DNA from: Burkholderiaceae bacterium
Lineage (GTDB): Bacteria > Pseudomonadota > Gammaproteobacteria > Burkholderiales > Burkholderiaceae_C
NCBI GenBank assembly: GCA_017856435.1
Contig: JAFMFB010000006.1
Location: 1-64,000, forward strand
Length of the DNA stretch: 64,000 bases
Direction: 5' to 3'
The notes under the pieces are model-generated. The model was given only the letters and a program-made list of their open reading frames with translations. It was not told where the DNA came from and ran no database searches. This document shows positions 8,904 to 17,146 of this stretch, in pieces. Made by a program: the position numbers and the translations under genes. How positions within the stretch are numbered: the stretch's first letter is position 1; each line of letters opens with the position of its first letter.

Positions 8904-9449
8904 ATGCAAGTGACCCCCACCAAGATTCCCGATGTGCTGGTGATCGAGCCCAAGGTATTTGGCGATGCCCGCGGCTTCTTTTATGAAAGCTTCAACCAGC
9001 GCGCCTTCAACCAGGCCACGGGGCTGCAATTGAATTTTGTTCAGGATAACCACAGCCGCAGCGCCAAGGGCGTATTGCGCGGCCTGCACTACCAGATTCA
9101 GCAGGCGCAGGGCAAGCTGGTGCGGGTGGTGCGCGGCAGTGTGTTTGATGTGGCGGTAGATATTCGCAAAAGCTCCAAAACCTTCGGCCAGTGGGTTGGC
9201 GTGGAACTGAGCGAAGCAAACCATCGCCAGCTCTGGCTGCCCCCAGGCTTTGCCCACGGCTTTCTGGTCACCAGTGACTCGGCCGACTTTCTCTACAAAA
9301 CCACTGACTACTATGCGCCCGAGCATGAGCGCTGCATTATCTGGAATGATCCGGCTTTGAATATTGCGTGGCCACTGGAAGGGGAGCCTAATCTTTCGGG
9401 CAAGGATAAGGTGGGAGGCAGTTTTGCCAATGCTGAATTATTTGATTAA
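8904..9449 (+). CDS. rfbC: dTDP-4-dehydrorhamnose 3,5-epimerase
   Basis: A 181-residue cupin epimerase, the third enzyme of dTDP-L-rhamnose synthesis. The catalytic His is H62 in GVLRGLHYQ, and the C-terminal half has LPPGFAHGFLVTSDSADFLYKTTDYY with the active-site Tyr. The start lies 17 bases after rfbA. Length is typical (~180). Translation coupling with rfbA is likely given the close spacing. Confidence 0.96.
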   Translation: MQVTPTKIPDVLVIEPKVFGDARGFFYESFNQRAFNQATGLQLNFVQDNHSRSAKGVLRGLHYQIQQAQGKLVRVVRGSVFDVAVDIRKSSKTFGQWVGVELSEANHRQLWLPPGFAHGFLVTSDSADFLYKTTDYYAPEHERCIIWNDPALNIAWPLEGEPNLSGKDKVGGSFANAELFD

Positions 9450-9538
9450 TGCCTACACATTAGCAAAATAAAATCAGGCCCTATTTGTACCTGCCCGATT
9501 TAGATGGCTTTAAGTTCGATCGTCGCAAGGGGAATCTC

Positions 9539-10981
9539 GTGATCCATCCGGTTATTTTGTGTGGCGGCAGCGGCACCCGCCTGTGGCCTTTGTCGCGCAA
9601 AGCCTTTCCCAAGCAGTTCATACCATTGCTGGGTGACAAGTCATTGCTGCAGCTCACCCTGGAAAGGGTGGCGTTGCTGGGGGCACACGCGCAGGGCACG
9701 CGCGAACCGAAAATGTCGGAAGAGCCGGCAATCACCTGTGTGGCCGCAGAGGAGCACCGGTTTCTGGTGGCGGATGTGGCGGCCCAATCCAAATTGCGGG
9801 TGCGTCAAATCCTCGAACCTATGGCCAAAAATACGGCCGCTGCCATGGCGCTGGCCGCTTTGAGCCTGCCTGAGGAAACCCTGCTCTTATTTTGCCCGGC
9901 GGATCACCATATTCCGGATACGGCGGCCTTTACAGCCATGGTGCAACAGGCTGTGCCAGCGGCTCAGGACGGGCGCTTGGTGACCTTTGGGGTATTGCCG
10001 AGTTTTCCCAGTACCGCCTACGGTTATATAGAAAAGGGTTTATCTCAGGGCGCTGGTTTTCAAGTGGCGCGGTTTGTGGAAAAGCCGGACCAGGAGAAGG
10101 CGCTGAGTTTTCTTGCCAGTGGCAATTATTTGTGGAACGCAGGTATTTTTCTAATGCGCGCTCAGGATTTGCTGGCTGCGCTCACTACCCATGCGCCTGA
10201 CATTTTGGCGGCCTGTCGCCAGGCCATGCAAGCCCCGCAGCGTGACGGTCTGTTTATCCGGCCTGATGCCAAGGCGTTTGCTGCCTGCCGCAGCCAGTCG
10301 ATCGATTATGCGGTGATGGAGCAGGCGAACAACGTCAGTGTCTTTCCCTTTGCCGGGGTCTGGAGCGATGTGGGCAGCTGGAATGCGGTGGCCAATCTGG
10401 CCAGCCCCGACGTCCAGGGCAACCGTTCGGGCGGCGAGACCGCTCACGCGCACCACCTGCAGGCGCGCAACACCTACATCCATGCGGCCGGGCGGCGCCC
10501 GGTGGTGGCGCTGGGCACAGCGGATGTGCTGGTGATCGACACCCCCGATGCCCTGCTGGTGGCCAATGCCAGCCATGCCGAGGCGGTCAAGGCGGTGGTG
10601 GCCAAGCTGGAGTCGCTGGACGCCAGTGAGGCGGTGCAGCACCGCCGGGTGGCGCGACCCTGGGGTTGGTACGACAGTATCGATATGGGGCCGCGTCATC
10701 AGGTCAAGCACATCACGGTCAAGCCGGGCGCTTCGCTCTCCCTGCAAATGCACCATCACCGCGCCGAGCACTGGGTGGTGGTCAGTGGCACCGCTGAAGT
10801 CACCAATGGGGACCAGGTCCTGATGCTGAGTGAAAACCAGAGCACCTATATTCCTATCGGGCAAACCCACCGACTGGCCAATCCCGGCAAGGTGCCACTG
10901 GAGATTATTGAGGTGCAGTCGGGCGGTTATCTAGGCGAGGACGATATTGTCCGCTTTGAAGATACGTATGGCCGCGGCTGA
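9539..10981 (+). CDS. manC: Mannose-1-phosphate guanylyltransferase / mannose-6-phosphate isomerase
   Basis: A bifunctional ~480-residue enzyme (type II PMI-GMP; also called CpsB or AlgA) that makes GDP-mannose. The N-terminal nucleotidyltransferase has LCGGSGTRLWPLSR (7-20) and PADHHI; ARFVEKPD contains the FVEKP sugar-phosphate loop. The C-terminal cupin isomerase domain has QMHHHRAEHWVVVSGTAEV and YIPIGQTHRLANPGK. GTG 9539 is preferred: AAGGGG lies six bases upstream and the protein then begins VIHPVILCGGSG as in homologues; the frame is open to 9485. The gene adds GDP-mannose supply to the rhamnose operon, so the polysaccharide probably contains mannose or a derivative. Confidence 0.94.
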   Translation: MIHPVILCGGSGTRLWPLSRKAFPKQFIPLLGDKSLLQLTLERVALLGAHAQGTREPKMSEEPAITCVAAEEHRFLVADVAAQSKLRVRQILEPMAKNTAAAMALAALSLPEETLLLFCPADHHIPDTAAFTAMVQQAVPAAQDGRLVTFGVLPSFPSTAYGYIEKGLSQGAGFQVARFVEKPDQEKALSFLASGNYLWNAGIFLMRAQDLLAALTTHAPDILAACRQAMQAPQRDGLFIRPDAKAFAACRSQSIDYAVMEQANNVSVFPFAGVWSDVGSWNAVANLASPDVQGNRSGGETAHAHHLQARNTYIHAAGRRPVVALGTADVLVIDTPDALLVANASHAEAVKAVVAKLESLDASEAVQHRRVARPWGWYDSIDMGPRHQVKHITVKPGASLSLQMHHHRAEHWVVVSGTAEVTNGDQVLMLSENQSTYIPIGQTHRLANPGKVPLEIIEVQSGGYLGEDDIVRFEDTYGRG

Positions 10982-10992
10982 CCTGATTCACA

Positions 10993-11039
10993 TATTGTTT
11001 TCAATATTCGGATTTTTAAATTGAATATTTCTTGAATAT
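10993..11039. promoter_or_regulatory. AT-rich dyads upstream of the H-NS gene
   Basis: The 139-base gap holds a strongly AT-rich patch with repeated AATATTC/GAATATT half-sites: ATATTG/CAATAT near 10992-11008, AATATTC (11003-11009) facing GAATATT (11023-11029), and GAATATC (11033-11039). H-NS proteins bind such DNA and often regulate themselves, so autoregulation is a reasonable inference. No convincing -35/-10 pair was identified, though TATCAT follows near 11053. Confidence 0.4.
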
Positions 11040-11120
11040 CCAATCCTGGGTTATCATGACGCCCTGGGAGTTAATGGACATAACCATTTCGGTGGTTTAA
11101 AAACGAAAGGACACAAACCA

Positions 11121-11480
11121 ATGGGTAACCTGATCGATATTCAAAGTCAAATTGAAAAACTGCAAAAACAGGCTTCAGATATCAAGCTGAAGGAATTTGA
11201 CAATACCGTACAAGATATTCTGGCCAAGATGCAGGCCTTTGGCATCACCGTCAAAGACTTGCAGGCCGCTTCGGGCAAGAAGCGTTCTGGCAAGGGCCGC
11301 GCCAAGGCAGCCAAGAAAACGGCCGCCAAAAAGCGAGGCAGTTTGGCCGGCACCGTGGTCGCAGCCAAATACCGTGGCCCCAACGGCGAGACCTGGAGCG
11401 GTCGTGGACTGATGCCCAAGTGGCTGGCTGGCCTGGTGGCGCAAGGCCGTAGCAAGGAAGAGTTCGCGGTCCAGGCCTAA
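11121..11480 (+). CDS. H-NS family nucleoid-associated protein
   Basis: A 119-residue DNA-bridging protein of the Burkholderiales H-NS type. Residues ~1-55 form a heptad-rich coiled-coil oligomerisation region (IDIQSQIEKLQKQASDIKLKEF). A Lys/Ala-rich linker (KKRSGKGRAKAAKKTAAKKR) follows, then the DNA-binding domain with KYRGPNGETWSGRGLMPKWL. AAAGGA precedes the ATG. Such proteins silence AT-rich horizontally acquired DNA, often including polysaccharide genes like those just upstream. The stop codon lies inside the first unit of a 13-bp tandem repeat. Confidence 0.93.
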   Translation: MGNLIDIQSQIEKLQKQASDIKLKEFDNTVQDILAKMQAFGITVKDLQAASGKKRSGKGRAKAAKKTAAKKRGSLAGTVVAAKYRGPNGETWSGRGLMPKWLAGLVAQGRSKEEFAVQA

Positions 11481-11525
11481 CCCACGGGCCTAACCCACGG
11501 GCCTATGTCACAGGCCTATGTCACG
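11474..11525 (+). repeat. Four 13-bp tandem repeats overlapping the H-NS stop codon
   Basis: Units at 11474-11486, 11487-11499, 11500-11512 and 11513-11525. The first two are GGCCTAACCCACG; the third and fourth are GGCCTATGTCAC followed by A or G. The TAA stop of the H-NS gene (11478-11480) is in unit one. Period and identity were read directly. Confidence 0.9.
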
Positions 11526-11544
11526 GGCTGACGTCGCCCGTGAC
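11520..11544 (+). terminator. Hairpin after the H-NS gene
   Basis: Perfect 9-bp stem GTCACGGGC (11520-11528)/GCCCGTGAC (11536-11544) with loop TGACGTC. GC-rich and correctly placed for termination, but no T-tract follows, so termination is only presumed. Confidence 0.45.
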
Positions 11545-11594
11545 GGGGTGTCAATGCGGCACAATCCGGGAACTGCTCCCGGGATTGACAGAAT

Positions 11595-12485
11595 ATGAAC
11601 GACACCACTTCCATTGCAGCGCGCGACAAGGCAGAAATTCTGGCCCAGGCGCTGCCCTACATTCGCAAGTTCCACGGCAAGACCATGGTCATCAAGTATG
11701 GCGGCAACGCCATGACGGACCCTGCGCTGCAAGCCGACTTTGCCGAAGACGTGGTGCTGCTCAAACTGGTCGGCATCAACCCGGTGGTGGTGCATGGCGG
11801 CGGACCGCAAATCGAGGCTGCGCTCAAGCGTCTGGGCAAGAAGGGCGAATTCATCCAGGGGATGCGGGTCACCGATGCCGAGACCATGGAGGTGGTGGAA
11901 TGGGTGCTGGCTGGTGAGGTGCAGCAGGATATTGTGGGCTTGATCAATCAGGCTGGGGGCAAGGCGGTTGGCCTGACTGGGCGCGATGGCGGAATGATTC
12001 ATGCCCGCAAGCTGCGCATGGTCGATACCCAGGATCCCAGCAAGGAACATGATGTCGGCCAAGTAGGTGACATCGTGGGTATTGACCCGGCCGTGGTCAA
12101 AGCACTGCAGGATGACCAGTTCATTCCTGTGGTCAGCCCGATTGGATTTGGTGAAGAAAACGAAAGCTACAACATCAATGCCGATGTGGTGGCGGCCAAG
12201 CTGGCCACCGTGCTGCAGGCAGAGAAGCTGCTGATGCTCACCAATATTCCCGGGGTGCTCGACAAGCAAGGTGAGTTGCTGCCCGAGTTGACCATGAAAC
12301 GCATTGATGAGCTGGTGGCCGATGGCACCATCAGCGGCGGCATGCTGCCCAAGATTGCAGGCGCGCTCGATGCTGCCAAGAGCGGGGTCAATGCGGTGCA
12401 CATCATTGATGGCCGGGTGCCCCATGCCCTGTTGCTTGAAATCCTGACCGAGCAGGCGTTTGGCACCATGATCCGCTCACATTGA
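11595..12485 (+). CDS. argB: Acetylglutamate kinase
   Basis: A 296-residue amino-acid kinase that phosphorylates N-acetyl-L-glutamate, the second step of arginine synthesis. Signatures are the N-terminal [11 protein letters not shown], the [14 protein letters not shown] glycine loop, and the C-terminal [14 protein letters not shown] and [20 protein letters not shown], the last containing the ATP-contacting Lys. Length fits. The ribosome-binding site is weak; a 6-bp stem (CCGGGA/TCCCGG, 11566-11582) sits just before the ATG. It is followed by slmA, a common order in Burkholderiales. Confidence 0.97.
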   Translation: MNDTTSIAARDKAEILAQALPYIRKFHGKTMVIKYGGNAMTDPALQADFAEDVVLLKLVGINPVVVHGGGPQIEAALKRLGKKGEFIQGMRVTDAETMEVVEWVLAGEVQQDIVGLINQAGGKAVGLTGRDGGMIHARKLRMVDTQDPSKEHDVGQVGDIVGIDPAVVKALQDDQFIPVVSPIGFGEENESYNINADVVAAKLATVLQAEKLLMLTNIPGVLDKQGELLPELTMKRIDELVADGTISGGMLPKIAGALDAAKSGVNAVHIIDGRVPHALLLEILTEQAFGTMIRSH

Positions 12486-12559
12486 GCGGATTGGCGGCCT
12501 GCTTTTACACCTTTGTTGCGACACACGCCCTATGGAAAACCCTTGCCTGGCGCTGTGCG

Positions 12560-12583
12560 AGAATGAAGTAAAACATTCATTCT
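12560..12583. promoter_or_regulatory. Inverted repeat upstream of slmA, candidate operator
   Basis: AGAATGA (12560-12566) and TCATTCT (12577-12583), separated by 10 A/T-rich bases, end three bases before the slmA start codon. The position would block translation or transcription start if bound. It does not resemble the E. coli SlmA site, so the binding protein is unknown. Confidence 0.4.
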
Positions 12584-12586
12584 GAT

Positions 12587-13216
12587 ATGTCTGAACTCCA
12601 GAATCATTCGTCCGTTGGTCAAGCGCTGACTGAAGCCGCTTCGCCGACACGCAAGCGCCCCAAACCGGGAGAGCGCCGGGTGCAGATTCTGCAGACACTG
12701 GCCGGCATGCTGGAGCAACCGGGTTCTGAGCGGGTGACCACCGCGGCGCTAGCTGCAAAACTTGAAGTCAGCGAGGCGGCTCTGTACCGCCACTTTGCCA
12801 GCAAGGCCCAGATGTTTGAAGGCCTGATCGATTTCATTGAGCAATCCGTGTTCACCCTCGTCAACCAGATTGCCGAGCGTGAGCAGTTGGGTGCGAACCA
12901 GGCCGCCAAGGTGGTCACGATGCTGGTGCAGTTTGCCGAGAAAAATCCTGGTATGACCCGGGTGATGGTGGGTGACGCCCTGGTCTTTGAAAATGACCGT
13001 CTGCAGCAGCGCATGAACCAGTTCTTTGACAAGATCGAGTCAGCGCTACGTCAGTGCCTGCGAAACAATGATTCGGCCACACCCACGGTGGACGCACAGG
13101 TACGTGCAGCGGCGCTCACCGCCTTTGTGATGGGACGCTTGCAGCGATTTGCCCGCTCAGGTTTTCGACGCCTGCCTTCAGAGCATCTGGAAAATAGCCT
13201 TTCCCTGATGCTCTGA
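12587..13216 (+). CDS. slmA: Nucleoid occlusion factor SlmA (TetR family)
   Basis: A 209-residue TetR-fold DNA-binding protein. SlmA binds sites on the chromosome and blocks FtsZ ring assembly over the nucleoid. The helix-turn-helix is in TTAALAAKLEVSEAALYRHFASKAQMFEGLIDF (about residues 49-80). The C-terminal regulatory domain carries the SlmA-like segment EKNPGMTRVMVGDALVFENDRLQQRMNQFFDKIE. A ~25-residue N-terminal extension rich in Ser/Thr/Arg precedes the domain. The gene lies 101 bases after argB. The FtsZ target is encoded at the end of this window. Confidence 0.93.
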   Translation: MSELQNHSSVGQALTEAASPTRKRPKPGERRVQILQTLAGMLEQPGSERVTTAALAAKLEVSEAALYRHFASKAQMFEGLIDFIEQSVFTLVNQIAEREQLGANQAAKVVTMLVQFAEKNPGMTRVMVGDALVFENDRLQQRMNQFFDKIESALRQCLRNNDSATPTVDAQVRAAALTAFVMGRLQRFARSGFRRLPSEHLENSLSLML

Positions 13217-13262
13217 AACTCATTTGCGCCCTCGCGGCGCGCGCTACCAGGAAATTTTCTCC

Positions 13263-14009
13263 ATGAATCAACTTGATCTGAACGGCCGCCATGCAGTCAT
13301 CACCGGGGGTGCGGGCGGTATCGGCATGGCGATTGCAAAACGCATCATCGCCAGCGGCGGCACCGTGACCTTGTGGGATCTGCCCCCTGAGGCACTGTCT
13401 GCGGCTGTAAGTGAGCTGGGGCCCAAGGCCAAGGGCATTCAGGTCAATGTGACCGAGCATCACAGCGTGGCTGCGGCTGTCAAGCAGACCGTGCAGCAGG
13501 CGGGGAATATCGATGTGCTGGTGAACTCTGCGGGCATCACCGGCCCCAACACCAAGGTATGGGACTATCCGGTGGAGGCTTGGCAGCAGGTCATGCAAGT
13601 CAACCTGAACGGGCTTTTCTACTGCTGCCGGGAGGTGGTGCCCATCATGCAGTCACGCAACTATGGGCGCATCGTGAACCTGGCCTCGGTGGCCGGCAAA
13701 GAGGGCAACCCCAATGCCAGCGCCTACAGTGCCAGCAAGGCCGCCGTCATTGCCCTGACCAAGTCCTTGGGCAAGGAGCTGGCCAATACCGGCATCTGTG
13801 TCAACTGCGTGACCCCGGCGGCCGTCAAGACGGCCATGTTTGATCAGATGACGGCCGAACATATTCAGTTCATGTTGTCCAAAATTCCAATGGGACGCTT
13901 TGGTGAGGTGGACGAAATTGCTGCCATGGTGGCCTGGTTGTGTACCGAGGAATGCTCGTTTTCGACCGGTGCAACGTTTGATCTTTCGGGCGGACGCGCC
14001 ACCTACTGA
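13263..14009 (+). CDS. SDR family oxidoreductase, possibly 2-keto-3-deoxy-L-fuconate dehydrogenase-like
   Basis: A 248-residue classical short-chain dehydrogenase. It has TGGAGGIG (14-21) for NAD(P), the NSAG motif (88-91), and the catalytic triad S142, Y155, K159. ATG 13263 is backed by AGGAAA eight bases upstream; the open frame begins earlier at 13224. General FabG-like sequence does not fix the substrate. It pairs with the downstream FAA-fold hydrolase. In Burkholderiales this pair resembles the last two steps of non-phosphorylative L-fucose or L-rhamnose breakdown, oxidation of a 2-keto-3-deoxy acid and its hydrolysis. That role is inferred from pairing only. Confidence 0.8.
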   Translation: MNQLDLNGRHAVITGGAGGIGMAIAKRIIASGGTVTLWDLPPEALSAAVSELGPKAKGIQVNVTEHHSVAAAVKQTVQQAGNIDVLVNSAGITGPNTKVWDYPVEAWQQVMQVNLNGLFYCCREVVPIMQSRNYGRIVNLASVAGKEGNPNASAYSASKAAVIALTKSLGKELANTGICVNCVTPAAVKTAMFDQMTAEHIQFMLSKIPMGRFGEVDEIAAMVAWLCTEECSFSTGATFDLSGGRATY

Positions 14010-14083
14010 CAGGCCGCACAAACGCAAACCCTGCTCGGCCCGGTCCACGACCGACCAAGCTTTTTTCACTTAGGAGAACTTTC

Positions 14084-14932
14084 ATGAAACTCGTTCGTTA
14101 TGGCAACCCTGGCAAAGAAAAGCCGGGCTTGATTGATTCAACCGGTCAGTTGCGTGATCTATCGGCGGTAGTGCCTGATATCAGCCCAGCCCAGCTCGAT
14201 GAAAAAACCCTGGCCAAACTGCTCAAGTTAAAAACCGACAAGCTGCCCCCGGTGCGCGGTAAGCCCCGCATGGGGTGCCCGGTCACTGGCGTGGGCAAGT
14301 TCATAGCCATTGGCTTGAACTACAGCGACCATGCCAAGGAGGCGGGTATGCCAATTCCCAAAGAGCCCATTGTCTTTACCAAGACCATCAGCTCAATTCA
14401 GGGACCGGATGATGATGTCATGTTACCCAGGGGATCGGTCAAGGGCGACTGGGAGGTTGAGCTGGGTGTGGTGATCGGCAAGCGGGCCCGCTACATCTCG
14501 CAAAAGGCAGCGCTAGACCATGTGGCGGGTTATGTGCTCTCCAATGACGTGAGCGAGCGGGCATTTCAGCTGGAGCGTGGTGGCCAGTGGGACAAGGGCA
14601 AGGGGTGTGACACCTTTGGCCCGCTGGGGCCGTGGCTGGTGACTAAGGAAGAAATCCCCAACCCGCAAAAGCTGGCCATGTGGCTCGATGTGAATGGACA
14701 GCGCATGCAAACTGGCAATACAAAGACGATGATCTTCTCGGTTGCCAAAATCGTCAGCCATCTGAGCGAGTACATGACCCTGATGCCCGGCGATGTGATC
14801 ATTACTGGTACCCCGCCCGGAGTGGGTCTGGGCATGAAGCCCCCGCGCTTCCTGAAGGCCGGCGATGTGATGACACTTGGAATCGAGGGGCTGGGTGAGC
14901 AGCGTCAGCGGGTGGTGCCCTTCAAGCGCTGA
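14084..14932 (+). CDS. Fumarylacetoacetate hydrolase-fold enzyme, 2,4-diketo-3-deoxy-L-fuconate hydrolase-like
   Basis: A 282-residue FAH-family hydrolase, often annotated as ureidoglycolate lyase. The N-terminus MKLVRYGNPGKEKPGLID, the core KFIAIGLNYSDHAKEAG, the metal-site region SVKGDWEVELGVVIG, NDVSERAFQLERGGQW, and ITGTPPGVGLGMKPP are the pattern of the diketo-deoxy-sugar-acid hydrolases. AGGAGA precedes the ATG. With the SDR gene 74 bases upstream it probably cleaves the product of that dehydrogenase into a keto acid plus lactate or pyruvate (inference). No sugar transporter or dehydratase for the pathway is in the window. Confidence 0.87.
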   Translation: MKLVRYGNPGKEKPGLIDSTGQLRDLSAVVPDISPAQLDEKTLAKLLKLKTDKLPPVRGKPRMGCPVTGVGKFIAIGLNYSDHAKEAGMPIPKEPIVFTKTISSIQGPDDDVMLPRGSVKGDWEVELGVVIGKRARYISQKAALDHVAGYVLSNDVSERAFQLERGGQWDKGKGCDTFGPLGPWLVTKEEIPNPQKLAMWLDVNGQRMQTGNTKTMIFSVAKIVSHLSEYMTLMPGDVIITGTPPGVGLGMKPPRFLKAGDVMTLGIEGLGEQRQRVVPFKR

Positions 14933-15042
14933 ACTGGATCCGGACAAGCCACTTGGTGATGCAGAGGGGGGTGTGCCCGTTGGCGGTAGTTTGGCATGCA
15001 CCCTGCTGTTCTCATCGCCCAGCCTGACGGGATTAGACCAGC

Positions 15043-15864
15043 ATGACCAAACACCCTTTTGACAAGGCATTGGCGCTCGCGGAAATCGGTCCAGGCTGCT
15101 ACGCCGGGATGACCAGTGCCGACTACTGGAACATGGTCGGCCCATTTGGAGGAACCACTGCAGCCACCGTGCTGCAGGCGGTTCTGCTGCACCCGCAGCG
15201 AATCGGAGACCCGCTGTCCTTGACGGTCAACTACGCTGGCGCGCTGCAAGAGGGTGCATTTGAAGTTCAGGTGCACCCGGTGCGCACCAACCGCAGTACC
15301 CAGCACTGGACGGCCAGCATCCTGCAACACGATGCTCAAGGTCAATCGATCGTTACCACGACCGCCACCGTCATCACGGCGATTAGGCGTGAAACCTGGA
15401 GCGTGTCGGATACGCCCATGCCCAAGGTGAAGACTCCGGCTGAATCGGAACTGAAAAGCTACGACGACCCGGGCATCTGGCTTCAACGCTATGAATTGCG
15501 ATTGATCAGTGGCGCCATACCCAGTGAATGGCATGGCCGCGGTGATAACAGTCTGACCCAGGTATGGATGCGTGATCATCCGCCGCGTCCGCTGGACTTC
15601 ATTTCCCTGGCCGCCCTGTCCGATGTGTTCTTTCCAAGGGTCTGGTTGCGACGTGCCACCCGCGTGCCGGCGGGTACCGTGTCAATCACCACGTATTTCC
15701 ATGCCGGCCCGAAAGAGCTACGCGAGACGGGCGCCGGGTATGTGCTGGGCCAGGCCAGTGCACAGGAATTTAGAAACGGATTTTTTGACCAGTCTGCGCT
15801 GCTGTGGAACGAGAGCGGCACCTTGTTATGCTCTTCGCACCAGATTGTTTACTTCAAGGAGTAG
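15043..15864 (+). CDS. Acyl-CoA thioesterase, double hot-dog fold
   Basis: A 273-residue protein of the TesB-like thioesterase family. The N-terminal half has the FGGTTAATVLQAVLLHPQRIGDPLSLTVNY pattern of a hot-dog domain; the second half has RPLDFISLAALSDVFFPRVWLRR and a conserved substrate-cavity Asp. Such enzymes hydrolyse acyl-CoA to free acid in the cytoplasm. The enoyl-CoA hydratase follows after only 5 bases, then a PaaI-type thioesterase, so the three are one acyl-CoA processing operon. Acyl specificity is unknown. Confidence 0.82.
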   Translation: MTKHPFDKALALAEIGPGCYAGMTSADYWNMVGPFGGTTAATVLQAVLLHPQRIGDPLSLTVNYAGALQEGAFEVQVHPVRTNRSTQHWTASILQHDAQGQSIVTTTATVITAIRRETWSVSDTPMPKVKTPAESELKSYDDPGIWLQRYELRLISGAIPSEWHGRGDNSLTQVWMRDHPPRPLDFISLAALSDVFFPRVWLRRATRVPAGTVSITTYFHAGPKELRETGAGYVLGQASAQEFRNGFFDQSALLWNESGTLLCSSHQIVYFKE

Positions 15865-15869
15865 GACCT

Positions 15870-16631
15870 ATGAGCGATATTCTGGTGAATACCGAAGCGG
15901 GTGTCCAAACCATCACCCTCAATCGGCTTGACAAGAAAAACTCGATCACGGCAGCCATGTATGCCGCCTTGGCCGATACAGTCGAGCAGGCCCAGAATGA
16001 TGTGGCCGTGCGGGTGCTGGTCATCCAGGGTCACGAGACGGTGTTCTGCGCCGGCAACGATATTGGCGATTTTCTGAATCATCCACCCTCTTCTCCGGAT
16101 ACCCCGGTGTTTCGCTTCATGCGTGCGCTGGCGGATTTTTCCAAGCCGACCGTGGCTGCGGTCTGCGGTCCGGCAGTCGGTATTGGCACCACCCTGCTGT
16201 TTCATTGCGATCTGGTCTATGCAGGTGATAACGCCGCCTTTGCCATGCCCTTTGTGAACCTGGGCATTTGCCCTGAGTTTGCTTCAACCCTGCTGGTGCC
16301 GAAAATGTTTGGTTACCACCGCGCAGCCGAGGCGCTGCTGCTGGGCGAACCGTTCTTTGCCGAGGCGGCGCTCGAGGTGGGACTGGTCAACCGTATCGTG
16401 CCGCCCACCGAGGCTAATGCGTTGGCAGCGCAACAGGCTCGAAAGCTCGCAGGCAAGCCCCTGTCCTCGCTGATTGAAACCAAGCGCCTGATGAAGAAGG
16501 ACCATGCAGCGGTGGTCGAAAGGATTGGCGAGGAAGGTGCCATCTTCAGCCGCATGCTGGGCGAGCCAGCAGCCAGGGAGGCGTTTGGCGCGTTCATGGA
16601 AAAACGCAAGCCGGATTTCTCCAAACTATGA
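15870..16631 (+). CDS. Enoyl-CoA hydratase/isomerase family protein
   Basis: A 253-residue crotonase-fold enzyme. ATG 15870 is fixed by AAGGAG eleven bases upstream; the open frame begins at 15804 inside the previous gene. CoA/oxyanion-hole segments are VFCAGNDIGDF and CGPAVGIGTTLLFHCDLVYA. The catalytic-loop region reads NLGICPEFASTLLVPKMFG, more like the isomerase or PaaG-like subgroup than a classical two-Glu hydratase. It overlaps the next gene by 4 bases (ATGA), showing translational coupling. Substrate unknown. Confidence 0.87.
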   Translation: MSDILVNTEAGVQTITLNRLDKKNSITAAMYAALADTVEQAQNDVAVRVLVIQGHETVFCAGNDIGDFLNHPPSSPDTPVFRFMRALADFSKPTVAAVCGPAVGIGTTLLFHCDLVYAGDNAAFAMPFVNLGICPEFASTLLVPKMFGYHRAAEALLLGEPFFAEAALEVGLVNRIVPPTEANALAAQQARKLAGKPLSSLIETKRLMKKDHAAVVERIGEEGAIFSRMLGEPAAREAFGAFMEKRKPDFSKL

Positions 16632-17113
16632 AAGCGGTCGCGCCTTTTCCCGCTGAGGGTTTCGAGCCGGAATTTGTCACAGGGTTACGGGAAATTTTCG
16701 AGCACAAGATTGTGTTCAATTCGGTGCTGGGCCTGAAGGTCGCCACCCTTGGTCCCGACCGCGTGAGCGCCACCCTGGCCATGCGCACTGAGCTGGTCGG
16801 GCACTATGGTCATCATCGGGTCCACGGCGGCGTGATCAGCGCCTCACTGGACACCATCGGAGGCCTGGCGGTGATGGTCGCCATCGGCGCGCGCCATATG
16901 GAGGAGCCACCGCTACAGCGGCTGCAGCGTTTTGCCAAGCTGGGCACGATCGATTTGCGCGTCGATTACCTGCGTCCGGCGATCGCCGAGGCTTTTCAGA
17001 TCGATGCTCAAGTGCTGCGGCTGGGCTCGCGTGTGGCTTCAACCCGCATGGAGTTTCGAGCCGCTGATGGCAAGCTGTTCTCGACCGGCTCTGCTGCCTA
17101 CATCGTCTCCTGA
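16628..17113 (+). CDS. PaaI-family thioesterase (hot-dog fold)
   Basis: A 161-residue single hot-dog thioesterase. The core has HRVHGGVISASLDTIGGLAVMVA, the usual HGG motif of the family, and LGTIDLRVDYLRPA followed by VLRLGSRVASTRMEF. It probably hydrolyses a short or aromatic acyl-CoA. Its start overlaps the stop of the crotonase gene (ATGA), making it the third gene of the 15043-17113 operon. Convergent with the YciA-like gene 33 bases downstream. Confidence 0.85.
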   Translation: MKAVAPFPAEGFEPEFVTGLREIFEHKIVFNSVLGLKVATLGPDRVSATLAMRTELVGHYGHHRVHGGVISASLDTIGGLAVMVAIGARHMEEPPLQRLQRFAKLGTIDLRVDYLRPAIAEAFQIDAQVLRLGSRVASTRMEFRAADGKLFSTGSAAYIVS

Positions 17114-17146
17114 GCGGGGTGCTATTCGATCAGGGTCGAAATCGGT

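Noticed and set aside
11474-11525. Possible CRISPR array
   Set aside because: Units are 13 bp and directly adjacent with no spacers; it is a simple tandem repeat.
15804-15869. Upstream extension of the enoyl-CoA hydratase frame
   Set aside because: It lies inside the thioesterase gene, and ATG 15870 has a strong ribosome-binding site and the right family length.
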